From Guyanagaster necrorhizus (taxonomy: Eukaryota; Basidiomycota; Agaricomycetes; Agaricales; Physalacriaceae), in contig NW_025064884.1 of assembly GCF_019112545.1 (NCBI RefSeq), positions 62,001 to 126,000 of the forward strand: a stretch of 64,000 bases of DNA, in the 5' to 3' direction. A program made the position numbers and the translations under genes. Within the stretch, counting starts at the first letter, position 1. Each line of letters starts with the position of its first letter. Below, piece by piece: positions 11,501-25,102 of this stretch. Below the pieces are notes generated by a model. It did not search any database and was not told the origin of the DNA. It was given only the letters and a program-made list of their open reading frames with translations.

Positions 11501-14500
11501 TTATAATCACATTCATGAACTTTGTATCCAGGTGAAGAAGAAGTAAACGCCAATTATTATTTCCGAAACTTGGTGACTTTGCACGTCCGTATTACCCTTT
11601 TGTCAGATGTTTTTGCAACTGCTGGATATGCGCACGGACGTGCCGCCATCGGCCTTCTTCAGACGCTCATGAGTAGTACTGCTCCTCAAGTCGTGAAAGA
11701 TCTCGGAGCTCTTCACAGGACCAGCATTTGGGAGAACATTGTTTTGAAAGTCGGTCTTGCAGCAAAGGGCATTGATGTTTTGCAAACACCCACATTGTCG
11801 CCTTTGGAGAGGTCTCCCGATCAAACTGCCATCGGCTTACCTGATACGGCAGGACCAGCACCCTCTGCTGGTACAAATGGCACCGTTGATGATGCACAAT
11901 CCGGTGTTCCGCCTTCCAGTGTTAGCAAAGAACCCGAGATTCCTAAAGCCGGCAGCCCTAGAGAGCAAAATGCGACGGCGCTGAAGCATTTGACTCACGG
12001 GTTACCGAGTTCTCTAGCTCCATTTTTCCAAGGTCTGTCTACGCAATCTGACTCTACCATTAACTCACCTCGCCTTGACTAGCTATGGTTAAGATGTTCC
12101 ATGCTCGAAGGACGCCGGACCCTGCGCAGAGGAAGCAGATGGCGGAATCATCTGCCGTGGTTGCTGACATTTTGCTGAAGCATTTGAACGTCGAGAATCT
12201 TGGTAAGTACAATTTTATATTGTACTTGTTGCAAGCTGAATGCTGCCATAGGTGATAAAACTTCAACATTCGCGTACTACGCTATCATTCTTGGTTTAAT
12301 GACGATGCTTCTTGTCGATGGTTTGTGTTTTATCTGTTATCTGGATGAACTTGTCTTTATCATCATTGTAGAACGTACCACCACAAGCACTTTACACACC
12401 GTTCAAGTTCTTGCTTTATACCGTGCGGGGGGTCTTGAAGCCGTCTTTGAAGTATGCCGATCCTTCACCTCATCTATCGAATCCATTGCGCCGATCAGAG
12501 AGGAGGCTCGGTCAGAAGCAGAGGCAAGTGAATTGTCTCATGCCTATGGTGGGCTCAAAGTAGCACTCCATCTGCTGCATCCCCTCATCTCCTCGAAGCC
12601 TCTCTTCGATTCTGGACAAACCGCTCTCCTCGTGAGTCGCGATGTCAGGGAAAGTGAACCAGAATATTTCGAGCCCCATAACTTCCTTGTTCGGCTACGG
12701 ACTGCCTGTCTGCCATTCCTACGTGGTGTCTGGGAAGCCCCTTGGCTCATTCAGGCGCCCCTCTTCGTTAGCAGATTTGTGGTTCAGTCCGTCTTGGAGC
12801 TCATCAATGGTGACAACGAGGAGACTAAGGGAGAATCCGAATTGGGCTCACTTCCCACTGGAATCACGCGCGCATCAGGACTCGACGAAAATCGCATTCG
12901 TCAACTGACTGATATGGGTTTCCCTCGATCTGCTGCCGAGCGTGCATTGACCCGTACACATAACAATGTCAATGCTGCAACAGAGTTGCTTCTAGCGCAT
13001 CCGTTCCCTTTTCCGCCCGATCCAGAGCCAGCCACACGACCTGCTTCCTCCGAGGCCCTTGCTCCTCTGGCTCAGTCGGACGATAGCAATGCGGCGCCGG
13101 AGTCGTCTGATGCAGCCTCCACTCCTCTCCCTGAAACGCCAACGGGGAAAATGAATGAGGACTGGCAAAAGGAATTGAACGAGGCCAGAGAGCCTCTGAA
13201 GGCTGGTATCAGTCGACAAGCTTTGTTGCTCGTTGATGAGCATCTCTCACTCATTTTCGATCTACACGTTGCCTTCATAAGGCCGTCGAGTGTGCATCAA
13301 CGAAAAGCTGTTCAGGATCTTGTTGATGATATCAAATCGTTCTCTCCATACGCGTACGACGTACAGGAGCAACCGCTCGCAAACCGATGCCGACTGCTTG
13401 CACTCGTGCTCTGCGAGACGCCTTCATCATTGAATCCCGAACTACGAGCGGCATTAATGGACAGTCTCTTGGCTTTGCTGCTGTCTAATCCTGTCAGCAT
13501 TAATCCAGATCACCCATCCATTCCTCGGTGGCTTGCTGCCCATCTACTTGTCACTGAGGCATTGTTCACTCTGGCTGATGAACCTCGAAGTATCACTGTT
13601 CCCAAAGAAGGTGAGCCTGTCGTCCCGGAGCCTGTCTCGACAGGCCCTCCTCTGACGGAAGCCCGGACCATTGTGTTCGATTTCTGTCTGCGACTACTCG
13701 CCATTCCTGATCTCCCAAGTGATGAGTTACTTTCGACTCTGCGTCTCCTTGTCCTGTTGACTCGCGACCATACGGTGGCTTCGCACTTCGTGAGTCGCGA
13801 TGGACTTGACATGCTTTTCCGGAGGCTCCGGACGTCTGCTGTTAACGGGAGTTCCTCTTATATCGCAACCATTCTTCGTCACCTCGTTGAAGACGTTTCG
13901 GTCGTCAACAAGATCATGCATCAGTCCATCAAGCGTTACTTTACTCAGCTTCGTGGGCGGCCCTCAGAACCTTCCACATATGTCCGCAATTGCAGCGCAA
14001 TGGCGCTTAGGAACTCAGAGCTTTTCATTGAAGCGACCAAGTCTTTATGTCAACTAGAATCGCCTTACTCCTCCAACCCACATCTGTCCTTGCGGAGTGA
14101 AGTCGCTGACGATAAAGCCACGGCCAATGTTGATGCTGACATGCAAGTAGATGGGCCAGCCGCCGCAGTAAAGTCTTCTGATTCTGCTGCTGCGACAATG
14201 CATTTTCTTATTGGGGAACTCATGGCTACATGTCGAACGGCAGCAGAGAAGGAAGAGGTCGACGGCCAAAAGGCGAGCGATGGCACAGACGCGGAGCTCT
14301 CAGGCTCGGACGTCAAGGACAAAACACAATACATGTGTTTTCTTATGCAATGTCTGACCGAATTGCTCTTTTCTTACGATGCCTGCAAGTCTGCCTTTTT
14401 ATCTTATTCCCCCAAGAAGTCCCGATCCCACGGAAAAGAGACTGTCAATAAGTCACGGACGATGACGCTTCACTTCTTCCTTTCTGATCTCGTCGCATAT

Positions 14501-17500
14501 GAGACTATCAATCCCCAACCAGATACAGATTGTCGCCGGCGTATGCAAGTATGCAATTGGGCCATGTCTGTTTTGGTGGCGTTATGTATTGATAGTTCAT
14601 CCACGTACGAACCGAAGGATGTCCCTTCTTTACTTGTCTCCGTCAGGAAGACCGTTCTCGATGCGATTGGCAAATCCATCAAGGACCTTCCAGTTTCCGA
14701 CAGCTTGGAAGCTCGATATGGCCGACTGCTAGCACTAGCTGACCTCTGCCATCGCCTGTTGACTGTTCGTTTTAACAATTCCTCTTCGAGGAAGCAGCAT
14801 GACGAAGGACCAACCCATGTGGCCAAGGTCATGCTCGAGAAGAATTTCGTCTCAACCCTTACGAGTGCGCTTTCAGAAGTCGATCTCAACTACCCCAATG
14901 TACGCGGCCTAGTCATATCCATTCTACGTCCCTTGGAGCAGCTGTACGTCTTTTATTCCTATAACGAAATGTTTTGTTTACTCAACGTCCTCCTAGTACC
15001 AAAATTGCCATCAAGATGAGCAGAACAACAAGTAAAGGTAGAGATGTTATTGACGAGACGAAGGCGGAGAGTGTTGTATCCATGGACTCTGATGACTCTG
15101 AAGAACCTGAAGAAACACGCGAAGAGACTCCAGATCTGTACAGAAACTCTGCGCTGGGTATCTATGGCGGTGTACGTGACATTTTGAAGTCGACCTCGAT
15201 GAAACTGACGAATTGCATCAGGAAATGGAGGATGTGCATTTCAACGGGGAGGATGATATGCATGAAGATGACGATGACGACGATGACGACGACGAAGAGA
15301 TGGATTTCGCTGACGAGACTGGAAGTGAAGATACATCAAACACCGCTGATGAGGGTGACGACGATGATCTTGAAGAACAAGTCCCGCGTGGCGATGGTTG
15401 GGAGCCAGATGAAGAGGAGGACGAGGAAGATCTGGTGCACAATGAAGATGAGGACGACAATGATGAGGAAGACGAAGATGAAGACCACCGAGGGGACGGC
15501 ATTGAAGGGGCAGAAGGGGACGAAGAAATGATATGGCAGGTAAGTAGATTTTCAGGGTAAGTTCCCGACTAGCATTCTCACTGTCTGTCAGGATATTCAC
15601 GGTGTGAATCCTGATAACGGTGGCGATGATGGCGACGACGAGGATGAAGTAGCCGGTATGTGATCAAGTTCGTCCTGATCACCATGACTTTAATGGTTTT
15701 ATGTAGGACCCATCCAAATCATACATGAAGATGACGAAGACGAGCCCGAGATGGTTTCGGATGATGAGGAGTGAGCTAGCATACCTATGCTCAATTACTA
15801 CAGTTTTTACACCTTCCTTTTAGATTTGGTCAAGAGATGGAACTTGAAGGTCACGACTTCGTTGGAGACATCTTTGGGTTCTCCGACAACATCAATGATG
15901 GTGCAGGCGTATTCGTACCTAGGCGACATCGAAGTTCAGGTTCGTGTCGGCTACTGTATCGCGCTCTTGCTCTCATTTAAATGATCTAGCCGATGACAAC
16001 GTTCAAGTATTTGGACGCGCCCGTAGTGGTGCTGCACCTCCGCCTGAGGCAACTACTCATCCTCTTCTCCTGGACGCTTCGACTGGGAATCGTTCTTTGA
16101 CTTCACAATCCCGTCTTTCACGACAGCAACCTCGGATCATCTCGGATGGCAACAGTGAACTTTTGCAAACCATCGAGCAGCTTGTTGGTGGCGGTGCTGT
16201 ACAGCTTTTCCATCACATTATGACTCGCGGCCGCGGAGGAGGCGGTCCCGAAACCATACGGCTAGATGTTCCATCTGGAACTCTAATGAACTTGGATAGA
16301 GGTTACCTTCAGCGCCGACCGGGACCGGTCATTTCCGCCTCCGTGCGAGTAGAGCGAGGCTCACGATCGAATCATGGGAACGCTAGGGATCTGGACCCTC
16401 TGCTGACATTGCAACGGTGGACAGAGGAGGTCAAAATCCTTCATGGTGAATTTGTCGCTGAAAGAGTAGGGAAGCTCGCGAACCATATCTTCTTGGCACT
16501 CCTTCCCGCAGCAATTGAATCTGCCAAACAGGCAAAGATTCGGGAAGAGGCATTGACTCGTGAACGAGAAGCGCAAGCCAATGCAGAGGCTGCTGATAAG
16601 GAGGCAAAAGAAGAGCAGACTGCAAAAGAAGAAGCGGGAACACAAACGACGCTTTCGCAATCTCAATCCATTTCACAGGAGCTTTTACAGAGTATTTCCG
16701 TCTCGGCTGCTGTTCAAGAAGACCATCCAATGGATGATGCGAACCCCACCATCGATACGGATACCGAAATGATTGATGGGACTACCCAGACTCCTGCTCC
16801 AGCAGTCGAAAGCGAGCCTTCTTCTGCTCCTAACTCTGAATCGAATGCAGGTCCAGGACACGCTTCAAGCAGTCAAGCGGAGGCACCAACTCGTGTAACT
16901 GTTTTGATCAACGGGAATGTTGTGGACATCACCGATACGGGCATCGATCCTACATTTTTGGAAGCTTTACCAGATGATATGCGAGAAGAAGTACTCAATC
17001 AGCATGTCCGTGATCAGCGCGCAGCAAGAATTGAGAGACCTCCGGACTCTCAAATCAGTGTAGAGTTCCTAGACGCGCTACCTCCGGAATTACGGGCAGA
17101 GATCATCCAGCAGGAGGCGGTAGAGAGATCGCGCCGACGGGCTGAGGACGCTGAACCGCAAGACGTCGGTCCAGGACCAGTAGATATCGATCCTGCTAGC
17201 TTCATCGCCAGTCTGGATCCCACACTTCGTCAAGCCATTCTATTGGACCAAGACGACGGTTTCATTCAATCTCTGCCATCGCACATGATTGCCGAAGCTG
17301 GTGTATATCGTGATCACCAACCTCGAAGGTTTCATATAGGAGCTAACTCTTCTCTTCGCCCTACATCGGGTTCCTCTGCGCCTCGAAAGTTTTCCCCGCA
17401 GCATGATGCCATCCAGCTGCTCGACAGGCAAGGCATTGCCATTCTTGTGCGATTGCTATTTTTCCCGCACGTTCTTAGAAAGAGTCTCCTGTTCAAGGTT

Positions 17501-20332
17501 CTAGTAAATCTTTGCGAAAATTCCAAAACTCGCACGGAGCTTTTCAACCTTCTCTTGAATATTCTTCAAGATGGAACAGGAGATCTCAGTGCCGTCGACA
17601 AGAGCTTTGCACAAATGTCCTTCCGCAATTCGAAGCCGCAGAGAGCCCTTGGAAAGCAAAAATCAGGATCCGATTTCGTAACAGCCCTCACCCTCCCTAA
17701 TGTCCCCAGCGAGGCCATTCCCGACCTCATTGCGCAGCGTTGCCTCGACGCACTGGTATATATCGTAACTGCCAACCAAATGGCATCTTTGTTCTTCCTG
17801 ACTGAACACGAAGTACCGGCAGGTCTTCGGAGGGCAGCCTCAAAAAAAGGGAAAGGAAAGGAGAAACAGATGCCACAAAGTCACTACCCCATTGTGCTCC
17901 TCCTTGGCTTACTTGATAGGCAGTCTCTACTTCGTACTCCGTCCATCGTGGAGTCGGTAGTGGGCCTTCTTGCAACAGTAACGCGACCTCTCACCAGTAT
18001 CAAGGACAATAAGAAGCTTCCTGATTCTGATCCTTCGTCTGCAGAATCGCAAGGCCAGTCCTCACAGTCCCAACTCCCTGAGACCGTGGAAGGTAGTGCT
18101 GTTGCTCTGGAGGCTACTAATCCCACTGGAACTAGTGACATCATTCCAGAACCGTCAGCGTCGACAGGTATGTGAATTTTCTCTGAAGATCGTAAGTATA
18201 TTTTGCTGAATTTTATAAACCAGGCGCAATCAAGGACAAGAACCTCTCCATCGAGGCGGTTGAAGAGAAAATTCTCGTTGCGAACCCCCCACAGATACCC
18301 CATGGCGTCCTTCGCTTCATTGTCAACATTCTCACTGTTGGCGAATGCTCTGCTCGAACTTTCCAGCAGAGTTTGGCCCTCATTCAGCATCTATCCAACA
18401 TACCTGATGCCCGTGATGTTATTGCACAAGAACTGAGGTCAAAAGCTCAAGAGTTCGGACAAAGTCTCCTGGACGACCTCGATGAACTTGTCACTGCACT
18501 ATTGAGCGCTCAAGGCGACGTCTTGATCAGTTCCGTGGCGTCCAAGTTTTCTGCCCCATCATCGACACAGGCCAAGCTTCTTCGCGTTCTTAAGACCATT
18601 GATTACATGTATTCTCCCAGGCCATCCGCTGCCAATGAAGGCCACAACGACACCGAGAAGGTTCAAAGCATCTATGAGTCCTTCCGGTTTACACCTCTCT
18701 GGAAACGGTTGGGAGATTGTTTGGCCGTCATTGAAGAGAAGTCAGATATGGAACATGTGGCAACTGTTCTTCTGCCTCTCATTGAGGCTTTGATGGTTGT
18801 TTGCAAGTATGTTGGTCCTAAGGCGTCCTCTTCTGGTGTTGCTCGAGCACTACGTGCAACATCCTCTCCAAAGAGTCCCACTACACCGTCGGAAGCCATG
18901 GAGGACCTCTTCGTCACCTTCACTGATGCGCACCGCAAAGTGCTCAATGTCATGGTTCGCAATAACCCATCATTGATGAGTGGCTCTTTCTCCCTTCTTG
19001 TCCACAACCCCCGCGTCCTTGATTTCGACAATAAGCGTAACTACTTCTCGCAGCAGCTGCATCGTCGTCCTCATACGCGAGATCATCATAGTACGCTACA
19101 GCTCAATGTTCGTCGGGCACGTGTGTTTGAAGACAGTTTCCAGCATTTGCAAAGGAAGACCGGAGACCAGATCAAGTATGGGAAACTGAGCATCCGGTTC
19201 TATGATGAGGAGGGTGTTGATGCCGGAGGACTTACGCGAGAATGGTTTCAAATTCTCGCTCGTCAGATGTTTGATCCCAATAATGCACTCTTCCAGCCCT
19301 GTGCTGCCGACAAACTTACCTATCAACCCAATAAGAATTCTTGGGTCAACCCGGAGCATCTGTCCTTCTTCAAGTTCGTAGGACGGGTCATCGGGAAAGC
19401 TATCTACGATGGCCGATTGCTCGATGCGTATTTTGCAAGGAGCCTATACAGACAGCTTCTCGGCAAGCCAGTAGACTACAAAGATGTTGAGTGGGTGGAT
19501 CCAGAGTATTACAACTCACTGTGCTGGATTCTGGAGAACGATCCTACACTCCTTGAGCTGACGTTCAGCGTCGAGGCTGATGAGGTGTGCACATTTATCT
19601 ATCATGTACCTTTGAATTCTTGTCCTGACTTTTCATACTAGTTCGGCGTCAATCGCATTGTTCCTTTGAAGGAGGATGGTGAAGGTATACCGGTGACACA
19701 AGAGAACAAGCGGGAGTTTGTCCAACTCTCTGCCCAATACCGGCTATATTCATCTATCAAAGATCAGATTGAGCATCTCTTAAACGGCTTCTACGAAATC
19801 ATCCCGAAGGATCTGGTCACTATCGTACGTTGTTGCACATTTTCGTCAGCCTCAATACTGATTAGTGTTTCTAGTTCAACGAGCAAGAACTGGAGCTTCT
19901 CATTTCAGGAACTCCTGACATCGATGTTGATGAATGGAGAGCTGCGACGGAATACAATGGATACACAAGCTCCGATCCTAATATTGTTTGGTGGTGGCGA
20001 GCTCTTAAGTCGTTCAACCGGGACGAGCGCGCCAAGGTCCTCAGCTTTGCAACCGGGACATCAAGAGTTCCACTCAACGGGTTCAACGATCTCCAAGGGG
20101 TGCAAGGGGTTCAAAAGTTCTCGATCCATCGTGCATACGGGGAATCAGACCGGCTGCCGCAGGCGCACACGTGTAAGCTCGCTGTTTGAGTTGTTTGCAT
20201 CCAGAGCTCTAATTTTACTCGACGATAGGCTTTAACCAGATTGATCTTCCTCAGTACTCATCGTACGAGATGCTTCGACAACAAGTGCTACTGGCAATCA
20301 GTGAAGGAGGCGAAGGATTCGGATTTGTATAA
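8532..20332 (+). CDS. TOM1: Giant HECT-type E3 ubiquitin ligase (Tom1/HUWE1)
   Basis: A HECT ubiquitin ligase of roughly 3,500 residues, the fungal counterpart of human HUWE1. It starts at [13 protein letters not shown] and continues after the first intron. N-terminal armadillo-like regions of the DUF908/DUF913 type span about 8640-12100. A UBA domain is at 12881-13002 ([19 protein letters not shown]). A very acidic tract is at 15255-15535. Three HUWE1-type ubiquitin-binding motifs follow: [16 protein letters not shown] (about 16948), [16 protein letters not shown] (about 17060) and a weaker one (about 17190). The HECT domain covers about 19000-20332: [27 protein letters not shown] with the catalytic Cys, and the C-terminal EGFGFV. 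The Cys codon is split by an intron at 20173-20229. Tom1 acts in mRNA export and in turnover of excess histones and ribosomal proteins. Confidence 0.95.
15255..15535 (+). repeat. Low-complexity GAT/GAC/GAG acidic-codon tract inside TOM1
   Basis: An irregular run of Asp/Glu codons encoding the acidic block that Tom1/HUWE1 proteins carry between the armadillo and ubiquitin-binding regions. Acidic tracts of this family have been implicated in binding basic clients such as histones. The codons are mixed rather than one expanded triplet, so the tract looks selected at protein level. Confidence 0.75.
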
Positions 20333-20602
20333 TGTTTAAACACGACGAAAAAAATAAAAGCAGATATTATTACTCACCATCCTGTAGCTCATTCATCCCA
20401 TTGTATATACACACTCGCATTGTTCAATGTAACGCTTTCTATCGACGCTTTCTCTTCCCTGCGACGGCTGTTACTCTTTTCCCTTGTTTCCGAACGTCGG
20501 TTATTACGAATACCGAGTAGATGATGACATACCCCGCTTTGCGTCTTCTATGATGATAACAAGGGATTATGCTTGTGACCATATCCTTTCTGTTTGCCCA
20601 CC

Positions 20603-22079
20603 ATGCGAGGTGTCCTCGTCAGTCAACTTTCTCATCCGTCCAAGATTCCGCCCTCTGTTGATGTACCAGAGCCAACCCTCAAGAAGAACGAGGTACTTGT
20701 CGATGTGTACAGCGCTGGCCTCAATTTTTTCGACGTAAAGTCTGGGTGCTCTTTCTGTTACGGATGAATCTCAATGGATTTCCAGATCTTGCAAATGCAA
20801 GGAAAGTACCAGCGTAAACCCCCACTGCCATTCGTAGCTGGTGCCGAGTTTGCTGGGAGGATTGCAAAGGACTCGCCAATTCCAAAGGGATGTCCGTATA
20901 GACCTGGAGACCGCGTTTTCGGCGCGACACAAGGCGCTTTTGCGGACAAGGTGTGCTTCTTCAAATATATTTTGCTCTGTCGGCGTGACCAAGTGGTGCG
21001 TCTAGGCGCCTGTATCTTGGAAGGACATCTTACCGCTGCCGGATGCATTATCCTACGAGCAAGGTGCAGGTACTGTTTATCAGTCCTTTCCCAAGTGTAC
21101 CCTTCAACCAGTTTTCCAGGTCTCTATGTTACGTGGCCTACTAGCTACGAGGCACTGGTGGGTAGAGCGCAGTTAAAAGCCGGTGAGCTCATCATCTGGC
21201 GTTTACCCGGGTTGGTGACATTATACTCTGCATTTTCAGGTGAATGGGTTCTCGTCACTGCGGCCGCAGGGGGTGTAGGGATCGTTGCCGTGCAGCTCGC
21301 GAAAGGTGCCCAATACCTCTATTACCTCGGATGGCAATCCTGCTGAAGCTTATGCAGTCCTTGGTGCCAATGTCATTGCTGCAGCCGGTTCTCAGGAAAA
21401 GCTTGACATTGCAAAGCAGTACGGTGGAGCTGATTATACTGTCAACTACACGGATCCGAACTGGCCCAAGGAAGTCCTCAAGATGACGAACGGGCACGGC
21501 GCTGATGTTATTTACGATCCAGTCGGACTGATCAAAGGCTGGGTCCATTCACTAAAACGTGTCTTCTGGTGGCTGAATCCTCCCTTAGACTCTTTGAAAT
21601 GCATAGCATGGAAAGGGAGAGCACTGATTATTGGTTTCGCTGCCGGTACCATTGAAAAGGCTTGCTATTTCTATTTCTTGCTGTATAATATTTTGCTTGA
21701 TATATCGTCAAAGATCCCTATGAATCTTGTCCTCCTTAAGAACGTGTCCATCGTGGGAACACATTGGGGTGCCTATACGAGTGCGTTGCCGCCGTTTACA
21801 TTGTTTTATCCTCACGGTTGAATCATGTACAGCACAAGAGCCCGGTCACATTCCTACGGTTTGGAAGGCTGTTTTAGAGTGAGTGAACACCTACTGGTCA
21901 ACTTCCTTCACTGACGCTTGTCAAGTTTACTCTCTTCTGGTCGTGTCAGTCCCGTCAATTACACTGAAGTATACACACTAGAAACCATCAGGGACGGACT
22001 TGCTGCGCTGGAGAACAGGAAGACGTGGGGGAAAGCGATCGTTAGGGTCAAGGATGAAACAGAAAAGGCGAAATTATGA
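20603..22079 (+). CDS. MDR-family quinone-oxidoreductase-like protein (zeta-crystallin type)
   Basis: NAD(P)H-dependent medium-chain dehydrogenase/reductase without the zinc sites of alcohol dehydrogenase. The GroES-like N-terminus reads MRGVLVSQLSHPSKIPP, then KKNEVLVDVYSAGLNFFD and PFVAGAEFAGRI (about 20830-20865). The cofactor-binding glycine motif AAAGGVGIVAVQLAK is at about 21260-21305, and LGANVIAAAGSQEKL at about 21362. The C-terminal part includes GRALIIGFAAG and ends RDGLAALENRKTWGKAIVRV with stop at 22077-22079. About nine introns of 45-60 bp. The natural substrate is unknown; quinone or enone reduction is inferred from the family. It lies 270 bp downstream of Tom1 and converges on the next gene. 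Confidence 0.85.
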
Positions 22080-22324
22080 GTCTTTTTTGCTACTAGATAT
22101 TGTTGTCGAGAGAGGTCATCTATTATGGCAGCGTCGCAGTTCAATCGTTGTCAAGCAATTGTACAGATGTATACCTACGTATCCATTTTTATTTCACTCT
22201 CAGTCTCAAACGACTTGGTCCTGGCTCGCCATAGGCTAAATATTCTGCGCATAATAATACAGTAATGCTATAATTGACTTGTAGGGTAAAATTATAAACC
22301 AAGATTTACTCTTCTGCACTACCC

Positions 22325-24523
22325 TTATCCTATTGGCTGAAAACCCATATCCCATAGATCCTGCTCGTACCTGTGTTCTAACAGTGCATCCTGCTCGTCT
22401 AGATCAAATTCCTCTTCCAGCTCTTCCATTAACAGCTCTTCGTCCGTGTCAGACGACATAAGTATATCCTCCGAAGATGAATCCAAGTGTGACGGTAAAC
22501 GAATGACTGCTGGATTCATTTCGTGATACAAACGTAAAGTCATGGAATCCTCTTGTTCGTCCCATCCAATTGATCCTTCCGAATCGCCAACCGAATCTTC
22601 TTCCTCGTCGTCCTCTTCCACAGCCTTCTTGCCAGCTTCATTGGATAACGACTCTGATTCAGTGGTCAGCTCGTTTTTGTCCTTCCCCGCGTCAATCGCA
22701 TCCTCATCGCCTTCGGAAGAGGGCTCCAAGTTCAATAAATATGGCATCCCCATCATATGTAATGCATATTTGATGTGCTGAGGCAAAACATCCTAGTGAC
22801 AGGCGCATTAACCTCATATACACATATGATGCGGCATGAGAAAACCAACGTGTTTATCGCCCTTCCATACTTTCTTATTGGCTTTGAGAAGATTATCTTG
22901 TTCTCGGTAGACAATAGACCGATGGATGACATCGGTCGTAAAATCCACGATGATCGCATGCAACAGGCGAAACGTATCAGCTGCTATAGTCGTGTTTACT
23001 GTGGGGTGATCTGTTGGACCTTCATACGCAGACTTGTACATCCTTAGAATAAAACATCAGCACGCGCTAGGAGCTTCGGTGTCCGAAGAAACGTACTTCA
23101 TGAGCCTGCCTAGCGGAGAGACGTTCAGGAGGCCTAGATCAACCTGACGGAGAAAAGCAGCATTTACACCACGTTCGTCAAGAAGCTGCTTGAACTTTGC
23201 CGTTTCCGTTTTCCCTGAAGCACGACGATGGTGAAAGTCGGTCTCCGCGACTCTGATTTCAGCTTCTACATCACCTTGTTGCTCCACACCTCTCGTGTTT
23301 CCCGATGTCTGAATGCTAGGGACGCATGGACCATCTCTTCCTTGCATGGGCTTCACATGATCTTTATTGCTCAGTTGCCCTTGTGCTTCATCATGGCAAG
23401 TTTCTTCCCCAGATTGAATATACTCGTTACTCAGCTTCTCCTCCGCAGCTCTTTTCTTTCGCTTCTTCGGGGGTATTGGCTTTTGCTTTCGGCCAGGACG
23501 AAGCTTCCCAATGTTATGGACCACATCTCCCCCGTGCACCTCGGCCCGCTTCCGTCTCATGTACAGACGTTTCTGGTGCTGCCGTCGAGATTTCGGTGAG
23601 AGCTGAGATAGGTCTGGAGTAGGTTCAACAGAAGGCGAGGGTGATTCCAGCGAGGGGGGCGGTGGGGTAAATGATGACAACGCAATTGTTGTAGGCGACT
23701 GCCCTGCAACGTTATTGGCCATCATGGTCGCAGATTGTGCAATTAGAATGGGGTCAATAGTAAGATCATTCGTGTGACTCGTGCCCACGACAGCTACAGG
23801 CATCCCAGGCGGTGTGGAAGGCTCTGTTTGAACAGGTTTAATCTGTTGCAGAGAAATCGTGTCTCCTACTGGTTCCGTCGTGACAGAAAGTTGGGTGTCA
23901 TCGTCTCTAAGAATGCTGTCCAGGACAGTCAACTGCTTGGGGGTCATGCATTTCAGGGCATCCAGTCTGGCCCAGAAAGCCTCCTGTGAGCGCTTCCAAG
24001 AGTCGAACTCGTCGCATAAAGGGTGGCGTTGGTCTGAATTGATACCAAATAACGGTGTCTCCTCTTGATGCAGGAATTCCCGGTTCGCCCTGCGTTGCGT
24101 CGCAGTATCCCATGACCCTTCATGCATGCTCAACAGTGCTCCCTCTACCTCTTCCAGATGAATCCAGTCCTCCGAGACTTCCATAGAAATGTTAAGATCG
24201 CGTCGTAACAAGCGATTTTGGTCCTTCGTGGACGCCGCGGCAAGGAGGTCGATATATGCGCATACATCGACAACAGATTTGTGTGAGAGACGTGCCGCAA
24301 TGAGATCCGGCCGTAGTGTAGAGTATACAGACAATGCATGGAAGAAAACATCCTTCTCCGAGGGTGTCCAATATCCTGTCGGCGAGATATAATTTGGTTG
24401 CAACGGCTCACAGCCATTTATATGTGCTTGTAGTTGGGATAGATGGTGACGAAACTGGTCGAGGTAGAGTGGAGAGTTGTGATTGTCGTTGTCGGTGTCT
24501 TCGACATATCCTTCGTCGTCCAT
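22325..24523 (-). CDS. RRN5: SANT plus histone-fold protein, probable Rrn5-like Pol I upstream activating factor subunit
   Basis: The protein starts MDDEGYVED. Residues about 50-97 form a SANT/Myb-like domain (GYWTPSEKDVFFHALSVYS, then RPDLIAARL and KSVVDVCAYIDLL). A long Pro/Ser-rich region and a basic patch (GRKQKPIPPKKRKKR) follow. After a short intron near 23100 comes a histone-fold-like segment (ADTFRLLHAIIVDFTTDVIH, then LPQHIKYALHMMG) and a strongly acidic C-terminus. This order matches yeast Rrn5, which binds rDNA promoters with histones in the UAF complex. I chose the ATG at 24521-24523 because the longer upstream frame has no domain. Assignment rests on domain order and motif memory, not on a search; another SANT/histone-fold regulator is possible. 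Confidence 0.65.
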
Positions 24524-25102
24524 GGTGGCGAGACATAAGAGAAATACCTGATGGATGCTTGAAGCAAAATTTGAACTGCCTGTTTTGGAGTATCGACCCC
24601 TATGTTTCCTGCGCACGCCGCATTCAAGTTTGTTGAAGGCGAGCCTGTGTCATATTTAAGTTAGGGTTCGTCCTTTGCCAGCCCTGACATCTTTGACAAC
24701 TCAATTTCGTCTCCGCGTTTCGGTTATCTTTCTGATCTTTTCAATGTATCATAGAAAAAATCCGAGGACTTGGGTCGTCTTCATTCCTTCAAAAGCATGT
24801 TTTCGGTATAAATTGAACTCGGGCGTCTCATTTGCCCTCCATTATCCCCCCCCCTCCCTCCCTTCCCTTCGAAATATCTCTTGCGATTGTTGTTTGACGC
24901 ATCTTCCGCTGGCATGCACGGGGCGCTGGCACCGGAACATTCTGCTACCGTGTCTTTCTCGTCCCCATTTGCGATAGCTATCCAACATATCGCATTTGCG
25001 TAAGATTTGACTCCTGGTGTTATTATTGCATGATTATATACCCATTTCAATAGATATCCCCCGAAGATTAAAAAAATCAAGAAGATAAAAATCAAGAACT
25101 TG
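24524..25102. other. Intergenic region with C-rich tract
   Basis: Upstream region of the Rrn5-like gene and 3' flank of the acyl-CoA synthetase gene. A run of C with a few T lies at 24846-24870. No open frame here resembles a gene. The open frame extending upstream of the Rrn5 ATG has no domain and probably lies in the 5' leader. Confidence 0.5.
24846..24870 (+). repeat. C-rich low-complexity tract
   Basis: Near-homopolymeric cytosine run interrupted by single T residues. It lies about 330 bp upstream of the Rrn5-like start codon. On the minus strand it is a G-rich tract. No further function can be read from it. Confidence 0.6.

Noticed and set aside
12200..15019. A 939-codon frame that appears to start at 12200
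   Set aside because: The first part runs through introns near 12200-12370; the rest is an internal exon of TOM1, not a separate gene.
15218..15600. Ser-rich and His-rich frames opposite the TOM1 acidic tract
   Set aside because: They are the antisense reading of GAT/GAC/GAG codons.
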